From: Cerioporus squamosus
Lineage: Eukaryota > Basidiomycota > Agaricomycetes > Polyporales > Polyporaceae
Assembly (NCBI GenBank): GCA_022592435.1
Contig: JABYQS010000026.1
Coordinates: 62,001 to 126,000, forward strand
Length of the DNA: 64,000 bases
Direction: 5' to 3'
A model generated the notes under the pieces. The model was not told the DNA's origin. It saw only the letters and a program-made list of their open reading frames with translations, and did not search any database. Positions 30,616 through 42,145 of the stretch are shown here, piece after piece; the stretch's first letter is position 1; each line of letters opens with the position of its first letter. The translations under genes and the position numbers were made by a program.

Positions 30616-31615
30616 ATGAACTCCTATCCCGAGTCTGCAGTACATCTTCGAGCTCGCTTGTTCCGAGAGCGTGCGCACAGTGTCCGCGCTCTCGCGGACG
30701 TCCAAGGCGTTCCGCCGAGTCTTCGCTCCCGTTCGCTTCCGCAGCGTGCGGCTCAACAGCCTGAAGCAAGTGGAGAAGTTCCTCGCGGCCTACGAGGCAG
30801 CCGTGGCCGAGGCCTCCGCATCAGACAGTGATCCGCCACACGTCCGCCACCTGCTCCTCGCGTTTCTGCCGGGCCAGACAGACATGTTCGTCCTCGGGCC
30901 ATCGTTCCACTTTCGCGACTACCACTCCTGGAAGGAGGAGAAGGTGCCATGGAACGAACGCTTCGTGTCCCTCGTGACGCGGCTCTTCGACCTCGTATCT
31001 CCTGGCCTCCTGACCATGACCGTCCTCCAGAACGACGAGATACAACTTCCCTACGTGCGGTGCTCCTTCCCGGCCCTGCGCGAGCTCACGCTCCTAGACG
31101 AAGACAGGATGTTCTTCCGAGTCACCACGGAGTCCTACTGGCTGGAGCCCTCCGACAAGGAGTTCCACGGAGCCGGACCGCCTCCGGACAAGGAAGCACT
31201 CGCTGCGAACCCCCTCTTCCCCGCTCTCGAGAGGCGGCATCTCGTCGCTGGCAAATGGGAGACAAAGCTCCCTACCTGGTCCGTCGTGGCCCCGCGACTC
31301 ACGCACTTGCGCATTTCGAGCGCAAGCGAGGAGTGCTGTGGCGCGCTGTGCAACGCCCTCCTCGCGGCCCCGCCGAAGTTTCCCTCGCTCTTCACTGTCA
31401 TCGTGTGGCCGCACTTCATCAAGGACGCGCCCGCTGGCGAGACGCAGCTGCAAGGGCTACATGACATCGCCGACGCCCGTCCTGGGGTAGAATTCGTCCT
31501 CCTCCCAGTGCTGGAGCGAGCCTTCAAGCAGTACGAGAGGTTGCCTCGGGAGTGGTCCTTAAGGCAAACTAGGGGGAAGGGGCCGTGGGTGACGGCCGAG
31601 CCTGATAAGCCGTGA
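30616..31615 (+). pseudogene. F-box-like family member 2, N-terminal frame break
   Basis: From 30671 (MRTVSALSRTSKAFRRVF) a single frame runs 314 codons to the stop at 31615, with PALRELTLLDEDRMFFRV and WSVVAPRLTHLRIS. The F-box-like start seen in paralogues is split. The ATG at 30616 reads MNSYPES, while YIFELACSESVRT lies one frame over with no ATG of its own. One extra base near 30634 (GAGTCTG against an expected GAGCTG) would explain it. If translation begins at 30671 the protein lacks most of the F-box. An upstream exon could also rescue it. Confidence 0.55.
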
Positions 31616-32134
31616 AGTGGCTGTCGCCAGCGACGACTGTGGATACCCTGATACCCTGTTCGTTTCCTGTTATCCTTACGTGGATTCCTTGCTACGCGCT
31701 GCGCCGGGCTTCCGGGTATGAAGGACTTCAGCAGCTGTGGCGGTATGCCTATACTTCCAGCCTCCTCCATTCCGGAAGGATAATAGGCGTTGTTATGAGC
31801 ACATACCTCCATTCTGAACCACCCGTCGCGTCATACGTTGCTGCGAGAGTGTAAGCTCCTATTGTATCGGTTGTATGTCTCTCTCCCTCCCGTCGTAGGT
31901 TTCTATGAGCGTCCCCCCCTTCCCGACACAATAACGCCTTTCTCCCCCTTTCAGGTCAACAGGACACCAGTACGTCTGTTCTGCGCCTGCACGGTCCCTC
32001 TTTCTGCATAAAAGCATGCAGTAGCACTCTGCAGTCGCTGACACCTCGTGTCGTACAACCTCCCGACGTGAGTAACCTGTACGCGATGCTGAACCGACCG
32101 TAGCGCTGATGCACGTTCCCAGATCGTCTCTGAT
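31616..32134. other. Spacer between F-box-like paralogues 2 and 3
   Basis: No gene recognised. Contains the promoter of paralogue 3. Confidence 0.5.
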
Positions 32135-32892
32135 ATGCATTCCATGACATCTCTCCCTACCGAATTGTGGCACCACATCTTCTCTTTCTCCTGCACCGAT
32201 GGAGGGTATACCGGCGCGTCCCTCTCCATGGCGTCCCGAGCCCTCCGCGCATACTCTGCCGCATACCGTTTCCACTCAGTCCGACTATCCTCGCTCGACA
32301 GCATAGAGAAGTTTCTCGCCTGCAAGGACTTCGCCCCTCCCGCTTCTGCCTATTTCCCCGTCCGACATCTCGTGCTGTCCCTCGGCCGAGACTGCAATCT
32401 CACCTGGAAATACGACCCCTTTGGAGTGAACACGTACTCCATGGCATATGACGCATGGTCGACACGCTTCATTGCCGTCCTGTGCCGCCTCTTCGACCTC
32501 GTGCAAGACGAACTCGAGACGATGGTCTTCCTCAAGCAGACGGACACGCCTCTCCCCCACCTAGACTCCTCCTTCACCTTCTCCGACTGCGCTCCCTTAC
32601 GCTCGTGCACAATGGGAGCATGTTCGTGCGGACGGACGTGCCGAGCTACCTGCGCTCGTGCATCAGCTACGACAGAGGCTACAGGGACGTCTGGCACCTC
32701 GTACATGGCCCCGTCCATGATGAGGACTCGACCTTCCCTGTCCTGGAGAGCTTGCATGTCATAGACTGCACTTGGGACGAGGTTTCGGTCGGTGCGTGGG
32801 CTGCGCTGGCCCCGTCTCTGACGGAGCTGTATCTCCCTGGCGCGACGGAGGATGTCGTCTGGACAGCTCAAGATGCTTGGAGTGATCTGTGA
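32135..32892 (+). pseudogene. F-box-like family member 3, frame-broken
   Basis: The ATG at 32135 gives SLPTELWHHIFSFSCTDGG and RLSSLDSIEKFLACKDF, in frame to SSFTFS at about 32584. The homologous LRSLTLVHNGSMFVR continues in the next frame to a stop at 32892. One added C in the CC at 32583-32584 would restore it. A second break near 32855 is possible, because a frame with MLGVICDGLARDGL follows where paralogue 1 has EMLGVLP. The order and spacing next to paralogue 2 suggest local duplication. Confidence 0.6.
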
Positions 32893-33775
32893 TGGACTCG
32901 CAAGAGACGGACTCCTTCGCGGACATGCACGGGCACTTAAACCTCTTCTTGCCCTCGGTACACTGCAACCTCAAACGATGGATCCAAGGGGGAGCCGTCC
33001 GCTGCGTCCAACAGTGCCACGTCCGTTACCTCCGCCTCCGCCCCGCCACAGCTCGGTATCCTGACAGTGGCAAACACCAACTGCCGTCAAATTTCGCCCG
33101 TTCATGTTCAAGCATGCGCGTACCCACCACGATCCCGCTGTTGGCACCGTGCCTTCACTCACGGTGTACCAGCAGTACAGAGCAGTACGTCAGCGTCGCA
33201 GACAGACGCTGCCAGAAGATGATCTCAAGATTCGCATGTTCACAGGACACTGCAGGACACTGCACGCCCGGCTAAAATTATACCACCCCGCATCTCAGCT
33301 TCCCCACCGGCTATGTACGGCCAGCCACCCTCCGAACTGACACTACTTACCTGACACTAATGATACCTGTACTTCCTGGACCTGCTCATGCTCACAAATA
33401 ATACTCAACCTCCTACTCCCGAGACGATGAGGATCGCTTCACCTCTGAATACCCGTCGGATACCCTTCTGGGCGCGCGCGAATCAAGCTTCTCGAAGAAC
33501 GCCGGACTACTGTGAGTACACATGCACAACCCAAACCCGTCTCACCTTCGGGTCTTCTGATTCGTCCGCATGCGGACGCCAGCCATTTTCTGCCCTGACA
33601 CTGGCTAATTTTGTGATACGGTTCGCCTGGTGGGAGGCACCGTGCCGTCCCACAGACGCCTTGATGCATCGTATATATCCCAACATCAGCGCTGGCTCCC
33701 ACTCCCGTGCGCAGGCCTCCCCCCGCTCCCCTTTAGCACCCTTCGCCGTGCGCGTATCGCAGCCCCGTCCCAACG
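32893..33775. other. FNT upstream region
   Basis: No coding exon supported beyond the doubtful tail of paralogue 3. The last 100 bp are pyrimidine-rich, as expected for a promoter-leader region. Confidence 0.45.
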
Positions 33776-35476
33776 ATGGCAAGCCTCGATCCCCCCAGCA
33801 CGCTCAAGCCTAACCAGGTCGCGGTGGCGATGATCGAGAGTGGCGTGGCGAAACACCGGACACGAGCAGACCTCGTTTTCTTCAAGGCGGTAAGTCCCGA
33901 TGCGCGAGCACCGTTCTCTCAGCGGGAATGGTGACCAGGAAGGTGTCTCGTAGGTTGCAGCGGGTGTGATGCTCTCTTTCGGAGGTCTCCTCTCAGAAAT
34001 CGTATCCGGAGGTTCGGCTGGGATCAACGAGTCGAATCCGGGTCTCGTCAAGTTCCTCGGTGGCGCCGTGTTCCCCGTTGGCCTTATCATGTACGTTTGC
34101 CCGCTATGCCTCATGCATTCAGCTTTGGCATGACGGTGACATCCGGCGGCGCATCGTGCTGACATTGGTGGCTATAGGATTGTACTGCAGGGTCAAGAAT
34201 TGCTCACGAGTAACATGATGGTGAGTACGCGAGTTCCCGGGAGTTGTCGCGTATGTCGAGGCATGTCCGAACGAGGCGCTGACTCCATTATTCGATGACA
34301 GATCTATCCCATGGCATGTATCAAAGGCGCCGTCCCATGGTGGGGATTGCCATACAACTGGCTCATTGGTGCGCTACAGCTCAGTCGCTCTCGTCCACCG
34401 TACTGAACACCTTTCGCCTAGTAACGTTTGGTAACCTGTGTGGGAGCCTGTTCTTTGCATCCGTCCTCGTCAAATGTGAGTACCCCGATCTGACGCAGTA
34501 CGTCCGCAGCAAAGCTGACAATGCGTAGACACGGGTATCATATCGACGGCACCATACAACGCGTATGCCGTGACCTTTGCAATGTGAGCGTCACCATCGT
34601 ATCTGCATTTTCCGACAAGCCCTCTGAGCCACGTACCAGGCACAAGGCCGCGGACCCCGAGTGGCACCAGATATTCTTGCGCGGTATCGCATGCAACTGG
34701 CTGGTCTGCGTCGCCGTCTGGGTATGTCACGCAAACCCTCCGGAAGGGTTCTCGGGCTGCATTGCTCATGCCGACGTCCTTTGTATACCTAGCAAGCGGC
34801 CGGAGCCCGGGAGACGATCTCGAAGGTTAGCGTTTGATGCAACTCGCTAGGGAGTCTCACCGTGGCGTAACACTAACTGCGCTTCGGATTCAGATTGTAG
34901 CGATCTGGATACCCATCATGGTACGCTTCCCTTGTCTTTTGGGGTGTGTCGCAAAGCATTGACCATGGCGTGCGTTGCTGCATGAAGATATTCGTGGCTT
35001 GTGGCTACGACCACGGTACGTCTTCTGACCTTGTTCCCCTTTGAACAACTCCTGACGGAAGATGGCAGTTGTCGCAAACATGTTCTCTGTACCCTTGGGC
35101 ATTCTCTTTGGCGCGAAGGTGTGTTCAAGCACTTCCAGAACTCTAGGCGACTCTAACTGACCCCACGCCACAGCTGACTGTTGCGGAGTACATTCGCAAG
35201 TACGTCCACCACGACCCCAGTCCCTACGACGAAGCATCTCTGACAATCCTGTTCGTGTTCCTGATCCTCCTGCATAGGTCCCTCATCGCAGCATACCTCG
35301 GCAACATCGTGGGCGCGCTCCTCGTCGGGCTCCCCGCGCTCTACTTCTACGCTCCCGACTACAAGGCGGGCGGTCTGCGCGAGGCGGAGGCGGGCGAGGT
35401 CATCAACAGCAAGGACCGCGATAGCGACGGCGCGACGAGCAGCAATGTGTATGAGGTCGACAAGCGGTCGCAGTGA
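33776..35476 (+). CDS. Formate/nitrite transporter (FNT) family protein
   Basis: Thirteen exons: 33776-33889, 33954-34090, 34178-34220, 34302-34368, 34422-34475, 34529-34583, 34640-34721, 34793-34825, 34894-34920, 34988-35015, 35069-35118, 35174-35199, 35278-35476. They total 915 nt, 304 aa, and all phases fit. The order of hydrophobic segments and the motifs GGLLSEIVSGGSAG, GLIMIVLQGQELLTSNMM, VTFGNLCGSLFFA, GIACNWLVCVAVW and AAYLGNIVGALLVGLPALYF are those of FNT channels, which have six membrane helices per subunit and work as pentamers for formate, nitrite or similar monovalent anions. The charged C-terminal tail (about 35 aa) is cytosolic. Six internal exons are under 56 nt. Substrate unknown. 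Confidence 0.92.
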
Positions 35477-35571
35477 CGGTGTTAGGATTGCGACCGAGGT
35501 GATACGAGTGCCTGGGAAGGGGGGATGGGAGAGAAGGGAGGGAGAGTGGGGACAGTCCGTTCCACCGGGCT

Positions 35572-36440
35572 TCACGCTTCACGAGTTGCGACGACCCTGT
35601 CTGTATTTGTATTATAAGATAGTGGTTCATCCAGATGGAGAGCTAGCTGCTCCACCGCCGTGCCAAAAGGGCAGGAGGGCAAGATGGACATAGTGACTCG
35701 CAGGAGTTCCCCCTGCACGTTGTGATCAGAAAAGCTATTTCCGTGACGTGCAGAAGGGAAAGACGCTGTACCCTGATAGTTAGCACCCTGAGCTTTGCGC
35801 ATGACCAGGACCTGCGCAGCGAGCGGACGCGCACCAGAATGTCCGAAGCCGCCGCAGAAAGTTGGAAACCACCAGAAAACACCACAGTGAGACTTCGGAG
35901 TTCACGCAGGGACCAGACGACTCGGAATGCACAGAAAAGCATGGACTTGTTGGAGGTATTCAAGCCGAAGATGAGGTCGGTAAGGGGGAATTGAGTGACG
36001 AGAGTATGATGATGCGGAGGGTAGAGCCATACTCCGTACGAGTACCCCGAGGAAGAAAATGCCACAGTACGTAGGTGTCCAAGAGTTTTAAAAAGGGTTC
36101 CCTGGGCAGAGGGAATGTACCTTTCCCCGGTGAGATGAACGATGAGTTCTCGGACGAGGTCCGCGAGAGGTGGGTTCTCGTGTATGGAGCGGATGAACAG
36201 GTCGACTTGATGTTGGAATTTGAACGCTACTGTGTGGTAAAGTTGGACGCGTGCGCAAGGATACCAGGCGTGGCATGTCCGTGCGCATGCTAGGAGGTCG
36301 TCGAGGAGCGGCGTTTGTGAGGCGTGAATAGATGTCCTGTAGACCATGGCCAGCTGATGTCTATCCCACCATGGCTGCATCCCCTTGACGCAGTCGATCA
36401 CCTGTTCGCACAACTCGATCGGAAGTCGTGAATGCTCCAT
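35572..36440 (-). CDS. F-box domain protein of the polypore-expanded family
   Basis: Exons 36440-35772 and 35712-35572 give 269 aa. The N-terminus RLPIELCEQVIDCV is an F-box. Then follow LLACARTCHAWYPCARVQLYHTVAF and IHENPPLADLVRELIVHL, a pattern seen again and again in F-box genes of Polyporales. The C-terminal part is short compared with usual members of about 500 aa, though the frame is open to the stop. It probably acts as a substrate receptor of an SCF ubiquitin ligase through Skp1; the substrate is unknown. It converges with the FNT gene, with about 95 bp between stops. Confidence 0.75.
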
Positions 36441-38045
36441 CCAAGTAATATGCAGGTGCCTGAGATGTGCGAGAAGGAGGAGGACCTAGGATGAGGAGGA
36501 CGTTCGCGTTCAGCCTGGGCACTGGACGCACTGCACCGAAGTCTCAGCCATGTGGCAGATTGATCTACATAAGCGCCTCCGGGCCCCCTTCTCCCGCCGT
36601 CGGGCGACCAACCCGACTGCATACATACGACGCGGCGACGAGGAGGTACAGTACTCAGACTGGGGATAAAAGGGGTCTTAGAACGAGTCTCCATACATAC
36701 CAGTAGCTCCAGAAAAGCATTTAATTCTGGATGGACCTGACATAGAGTTGCCAATGTGCAGAACATAATCCACTGCTTGACCATCTACGAGGTCGTATTC
36801 AGGATGAGCAAATCGAGAGTACGGCCTCATCGGTTCGGAGAGATTGACTAGCGCGTCAGGGGTCAAGCAAGAACAGTCCATGCAGGAGACGCGTAGCCCA
36901 TCATCCATGACCATAGCTCGCGGACTCGCATACACCTCGCCTGAGGTACACATGTCCTCCATGAAGCAATGAAAGTTCACCAGGACTTACCAGATACGCC
37001 GGGGACATGTATGCTTGGTCTGAGCGATGTCAAAGCTCGAAGCTCGGAGGGTCGGAGATGCACAGGCGGATACCGTCTTCACTACAGTCGTCTCGCTATC
37101 GTGCTCCGGGCATGCAGACGATATTCGGGAGCTTCGGGGGCGCGGATGATGGCCAGTTATCTGTCATGATTGCGTCCGTATTACTTAGTAGTCAGTCCAT
37201 TTTTGGGCACACGACTACGGTGCACCAGCATGGAAAGAGATGTCAACGGTGGACGTCGTACCGTCATACCACCCATATGCATTAGCCCGCAAAAATCACG
37301 CAGGAACGAGCCGATGTACATAGGGCTCACCGCAGATATGGGATTCCGACATACATATCGATGTGCTGCTGCCCGCTCCGGCCAGCATCGGTGAGCCGTC
37401 GTCCTCGTGGCGGACGCTCTTTGGAAATTGGGCCTGGGGAGGTGCGGATCTGAGGAGCGGCATCGAACATCGTGCAGATACCTGATGTCGATCTATGCGC
37501 ACGGGTGCCAGATTGAGGAGGAGGAAGGCACATTGAGATCTGCTATGTAGCGCAAGGTGGCCCCACTGGACGACCAAGGCGATGGTTTATGCATATGACC
37601 GGGGCGGTCAGTAAACTAGCTGCGACGGAATGTACGGGCTCAGCCTCAGGGTACATAGGTCAGTCGCTTGCCGAGAAGAGCAAGGGGCAGTTGCCTGATG
37701 CCCCGTGTGGATGTTGCGGATAAGAGCCGAAGTATGCTTAGGTTGGGAGAGAGCATTCGTACTCATTGAGTAATAACCTCCAACGCGGCAATGATTCGAA
37801 CCCCGACGGTCATGAAAAAATTGCACGGTGAGAAGGCGGGGAAATTATGCATGCGTACGATACATGCGTGGCACCATGGAACAAGGAGACGTATGGCTGC
37901 ACTTCATCCGAATGCAAGACGTTCGCGGCAAGCCTCGCTGTCTTCCACGCTCCACGCCTGCCTTCCCATCGACCCTCCCGCTTGCACGAGTGCGGCCCGG
38001 AAGCAGCCTCGCAGGCTCCCTACGTGGTGCCAGAAGTATGGCGAC
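36441..38045. other. 1.6-kb region with unresolved minus-strand coding traces
   Basis: On the minus strand GEVYASPRAMVMDDGLRV and then MRPYSRFAHPEYDLVDGQ (about 36930-36690) form a protein-like exon with a good acceptor (TACCTCAG) and donor (GTATGT). Upstream, about 37530-37330, SGQQHIDMYVGIPYLR ends at a GTGAGC donor. I could not connect these in one frame and know no family. The rest is blank. Confidence 0.3.
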
Positions 38046-38849
38046 TCACGACAGCACCGAGACGCTGATCCCCAGGCGGCGAGCAAGGGCATCCAGGTCG
38101 AGCTCCGCCTCACTCTCCGACTGCTCCCGTCGACGCTTCTCTTGCGCTTCCCTCATCCTCATCACGCGCTCATACACCTTGAGCTGGGCCATGAATCCGG
38201 AATTTGGCCGTGCGATCCGCCTGCGGGCGCGGACGATCCGGAGAGCCTCATCGAGGGACATGCACCGCACGGCGATGAGGTATGCGACCACTACACTTGC
38301 GCTGCGGGACATGCCCCACACACAGTGGACGAGCACGCGGCCGTCCTGACGCGCCAGCGCCTTTCGGATCCAAGGGACCGTATAGTCGAGGTAGCGGAGC
38401 AGGTCCTCGTCCGTGCGATCTTCTACCGGTACGCACAGGTGCTTGATATTGCGCGGGTATCGAAAGTCAGGCTCCCGGATGACGGAGACGACATGGGTGA
38501 TTCCAAGCTGCTTCAAGACGGCTGGAGAAGTCGCGGTGTAGAGGTCTGCGACGAAAAGCCCCGGAATGATCTCGCTGGCTTGCGGGAGGAAGTCGTCGAC
38601 AGGGGAACGTTGCGTACATGTGTTGCGCAGAGCCCTTCGCTGGAAGTAGTCGTCGACGGTCAGAGAACGGAGCATGGACACCACTGTGTCAGCGCGCGGT
38701 GGCGAGCGACGCTCGGGAACAAGCGTGGCCTGCATGTCAGATAGTGTGAGTTTTCCAATTAAGTCGCAGAGTGAGAGCGGTTGAGAATGGGAGGTACTCA
38801 CCGGCGGCGTGTGCTCTAGCGGGAGAACGTCTACGTCGAGGACAGGCAT
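38046..38849 (-). CDS. Dual-specificity protein phosphatase
   Basis: Exons 38849-38802 and 38729-38046 give 243 aa. The catalytic signature HCVWGMSRSAS (HCx5R) is complete, preceded by LFVADLYTATS and an Asp in the region VPVEDRTDEDLLRYL that can serve as general acid. After the domain comes an Arg/Glu-rich helix (MRMREAQEKRRREQ) and a short tail. This fits small DUSP or STYX-type phosphatases acting on phospho-Tyr and phospho-Ser/Thr of MAP kinases or other targets. The start MPVLDVDVLP is the first ATG giving a phase-consistent exon. Long frames on the opposite strand are shadows. Confidence 0.9.
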   Translation of the reverse strand: MPVLDVDVLPLEHTPPVSTSHSQPLSLCDLIGKLTLSDMQATLVPERRSPPRADTVVSMLRSLTVDDYFQRRALRNTCTQRSPVDDFLPQASEIIPGLFVADLYTATSPAVLKQLGITHVVSVIREPDFRYPRNIKHLCVPVEDRTDEDLLRYLDYTVPWIRKALARQDGRVLVHCVWGMSRSASVVVAYLIAVRCMSLDEALRIVRARRRIARPNSGFMAQLKVYERVMRMREAQEKRRREQSESEAELDLDALARRLGISVSVLS

Positions 38850-40398
38850 TGCACAGGAATGATAGACGCAAGGTGATGCTAATGACAGGTGTATGGCTGA
38901 ATGGGACGGCCTCGCGTCAGTCTTCATATACGAACGGTAGCCGCATGGAGAATGCGTTGCGCTATCCGTCAACTTGAGCTCCGCAAGGCAATCATTACGC
39001 CTATCCTGCGCGAATCCGATACAAGGTAACGGCAGCCGTCCTCGGATGCGTCGAATAAGGTAGCCGTAACCGGAATTGCAGGACGGACGGGGCAAGGTGA
39101 CGGAAAGGATGTGGGGAGAACGACTGCGGACAGAGTCTCTGGTATCCGGCGGTCGTCCTTGTGTACGGTAAACCTGGGCCTCATTAACGGTAGCAAGGCC
39201 CGATTGAGGGACCTCGTTGTTGAACGGACATACCGATGTCGCCCTAGAACCTTCAAGTGAAACTGCGAGACGACTTGCCTTGGTCCCCATGCCTTCCCTA
39301 CCCCTGTCTCCGCCCGGCCAAACCGTTTTGGTTCCTCCGCAGGTCAGCCGCTTTGGGTTTAGGTAGCACCTATTGCCACGAGGATCAACGAGAGCCAGTC
39401 ATGTTGCTGGTGGCAGACACGAGAAAAGAGGGTGCAGCCAGAGATCTCCGATATCATGCCCCAAGCCCGTAAACCACGCGACGCTAGAAGCATATCCAAG
39501 GACCAGTATATCCGAGATTGTATCCTCAGAGACAGGTATATTGCAGTGTAGTAGGTCGCAGCGAGAGGTCAAGGAATCCCGAGAGCGAGCCGTGAGATGC
39601 GCGAGCGTCGAGTGTTGGTTCAGTTTGAAACGGGGGGTGCGCCGCGTGCCTCGGCTCGGAGTTGAAACTGGCGGAGTGTGTCCCGTCATCCGCAAATGTC
39701 CCGGGACGGGCGGCCGCTTTTCCTACCTCAACCTCACGTCCTGTTTGGCCTACCAAACGCTGCCTGTATTGTTCGGAACCCTCCAGCCCTCCACTCCTTC
39801 CAGGAGGACACTCTGATCATCATGTCTCTTCTCCTGCGTGGCAGGTCATGCTGCGGCCGTGCGACTCCGCGACTCCGCTATCGATGATCCAGAGCTCGAG
39901 AGAATAATGCAACCCTGGCGAGACAGAGCCTCGTGGACATCGATATCGCTGCGCAAGGACATATTGTCGACGAGGAGGTCCAGCAACTTTATCGGCGAAA
40001 GGCGTCATGAACCCATGCGACCGGTATGATCACCGACCTGACGTCGAAACAGAGGCTAACCTTCTTCGACCCAGGCGTTTCAGAGGCGCGTGGGGCGACG
40101 CTCCTTTCTGCTGCAGGTTCGTTTCCGATCCCGAGACAATCACGCCCTTTGTGCACCCAGGTGGCGAAGCGGCGCGCGGTAGGGAACAACGGAAGAGGCT
40201 GACCCATCAGCACACAAAGGCATCGATGGAAGCCCTCCCTGATAGCGCAGTGGCACACCCCTCGATCTGGGGACGGCCTCCCCGGTATAAAGAGAGGGGG
40301 ATGGGGGCCTCTGCTCCTCAACCCACCACCCTTCCCCCAGCCTCGCCCCAGCCGGACCTACTTGACTTCCCCCTTTAGCAGAGGGCTAACCGGACAGG
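38850..40398. other. Region with weak plus-strand coding traces
   Basis: Two short plus-strand stretches look protein-like: SLVDIDIAAQGHIVDEEVQQ (about 39925-40000) after a possible start MSLLLRG at 39822, and MITDLTSKQRLTFFDPGVS (from 40027). They could not be joined into a supported gene. A TATA box (GTATAAAG, 40285-40292) precedes the next entry. Confidence 0.3.
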
Positions 40399-41034
40399 TA
40401 TGCCAGCCTTTCGGCCCGAGAATACACCGGTACGTCTGTATGCTGCATGAGCCATATTCCTGCTTCAGAATTTCCCTCGGGTCTGCGTGAGCCCTAGTCC
40501 AGCACGTAACGTGCTCGGTAGTCCTGTTACGGTGTGGGTCTTCCTTCTCATGTGATGTACCTGGATGTAAACCCTGCTGCACGGGCCTCCATCCTGATAC
40601 ATACCATGAGAATGGAAGAGCCCCACACCATAGTATGATCGCCGAGCCTTGCGATATAGTTTTGCTTTGCTGGATGAGCTTACCTTCCACAATCAATCCC
40701 GTCCGCGGTCGCAACAGAGACAACTTGCGAGCCTTCTTGTAGGAGGCCCTACTGGCCGCCCTCCTTGATCTCGCAGAGCTTGGCCTTCAGTGGCGTTCTG
40801 CCAATGAGAGATTGACTCTACTGGAAGGGGTAGTTCGTGTCCGTACCTTCTGTCTCTGGAGCCCCCGAGCTCACAGCTCCGTGCCGCGTGTTGAGCGAGT
40901 CGACATCATCGACGTTTTCCGGAATTGCTGAGCTGCAACATTTGCGGAGCCTTTCGAGGCGGATTTACGGACTGAACGACGTCGACGCTGAGAAGCTTAC
41001 GGCCGTAGAGCGTCTCCGTCTGACGGCAAAGTAG
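40399..41034 (+). other. Possible small spliced gene, unresolved
   Basis: It begins 110 bp after a TATA box with ATG (MPAFRPENTP) and a GTACGT donor. Further on lie FALLDELTFHNQSRPRSQQR, EALLAALLDLAELGLQWRSA and SRRIYGLNDVDAEKLTAVER, the last ending at TAG 41032-41034. The segments are in different frames, and at about 40735 two meet without room for an intron, so either the model is wrong or a base is missing. Content is helical and charged. No family recognised. Confidence 0.3.
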
Positions 41035-42145
41035 CATGTGTACGTAAAGTTGTTTCTCACCGGACTCTTGGCTCGCTCTCACGCACGCATTAAACGTCTG
41101 CTCGACCTCTCTCTGAGATCTCGCATCTCATCGATGCTTCGTGCAGCGGTGGCGATGGCATCGACTCGGACGTTCCGGAGAACTGCCGCTTTCTCCAGGC
41201 GTTAGGGCCAGTCGCCTGTCGAGATGTCTGCGATGATGGCAATGCCTTAGCCTATCGCATCCTCTCCGCAACTCCTGGGACGGCTGGTTTTCTTTAGTGC
41301 TATATTCGGTGCGTCCGTCGCCCTTCTGAGTTCTCGATCTGTGCATCAAACTCTCATGTACCTCTGTAATGTAACTCAGATCAACAGGGCGCACTTCAGC
41401 TTCCACGTTTGCACCCATGCAGCCGCGCGTCCTTGGCCGCTAACTTGAAACGCCTAATCGTGCAGGCAGACATCGTCATGGTCGCAGATCGCCAGCTTCG
41501 AACACCGTTTGTAACACATATGAAGGTGCGTCCATGTGATCATGGGCGTCAGCGTACTACACCCTCCCTCACTTCGTGACTTCTAGCGTCCAGCAGGCTT
41601 CCCTGCTTCCCGCGTTGTCGTGTGCTGCGGGTAGTGCAGTACGACGAATTCGCAGGCAGGCGTCGGACTCGTCATACGTGACGTGTTCTACGATCGTCCA
41701 TAAACCTGCCCGCTTGCGATGCAGCACGTTACAGGAAGCGTCGCCGGTATGTCCTCACGGGCGGCAGCTTCATGTCTGATGGTTATCAGCGTATCGCGTT
41801 GTCGTGATCGCACGGCATACGTAGTTTCGCAGGTTGTTGTCAGGTTCGTCATACAGTACATGAAGTACTCCATGAACGTGGTTCTACGTCGAGGTACAAG
41901 GCGTCACAGACTTGCCGACACGCGCTGGATCCGCATACATGAATCGGATTGCGCCTGTAGTAGATATGATACATAGATATACAATGCAATGCATGGATCC
42001 AATGCGGCCGTCGGGCTCGCTTACCATTTAGTACCCAAGATACGCGGCAGCCATCCTCGGGCTATTACAGCCGCGACACACCCACAACCTGCAACACCGC
42101 CACATATGACCATGATGCATGACGGCTCTGCTACCCATCGACCCG
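41035..42145. other. Intergenic region
   Basis: No gene model supported. A short piece (ADIVMVADRQLRTPFVTHMK at about 41470-41530, followed by a GTGCGT donor) is the only protein-like stretch. Confidence 0.4.

Noticed and set aside
37775..37805. tRNA-like T-arm (GGTTCGAATC on the minus strand)
   Set aside because: No matching acceptor stem, D-arm or anticodon arm around it.
37791..38744. 317-codon plus-strand open frame
   Set aside because: It is exactly antisense to the phosphatase exon, whose HCx5R motif and splicing are clear; a GC-rich shadow.
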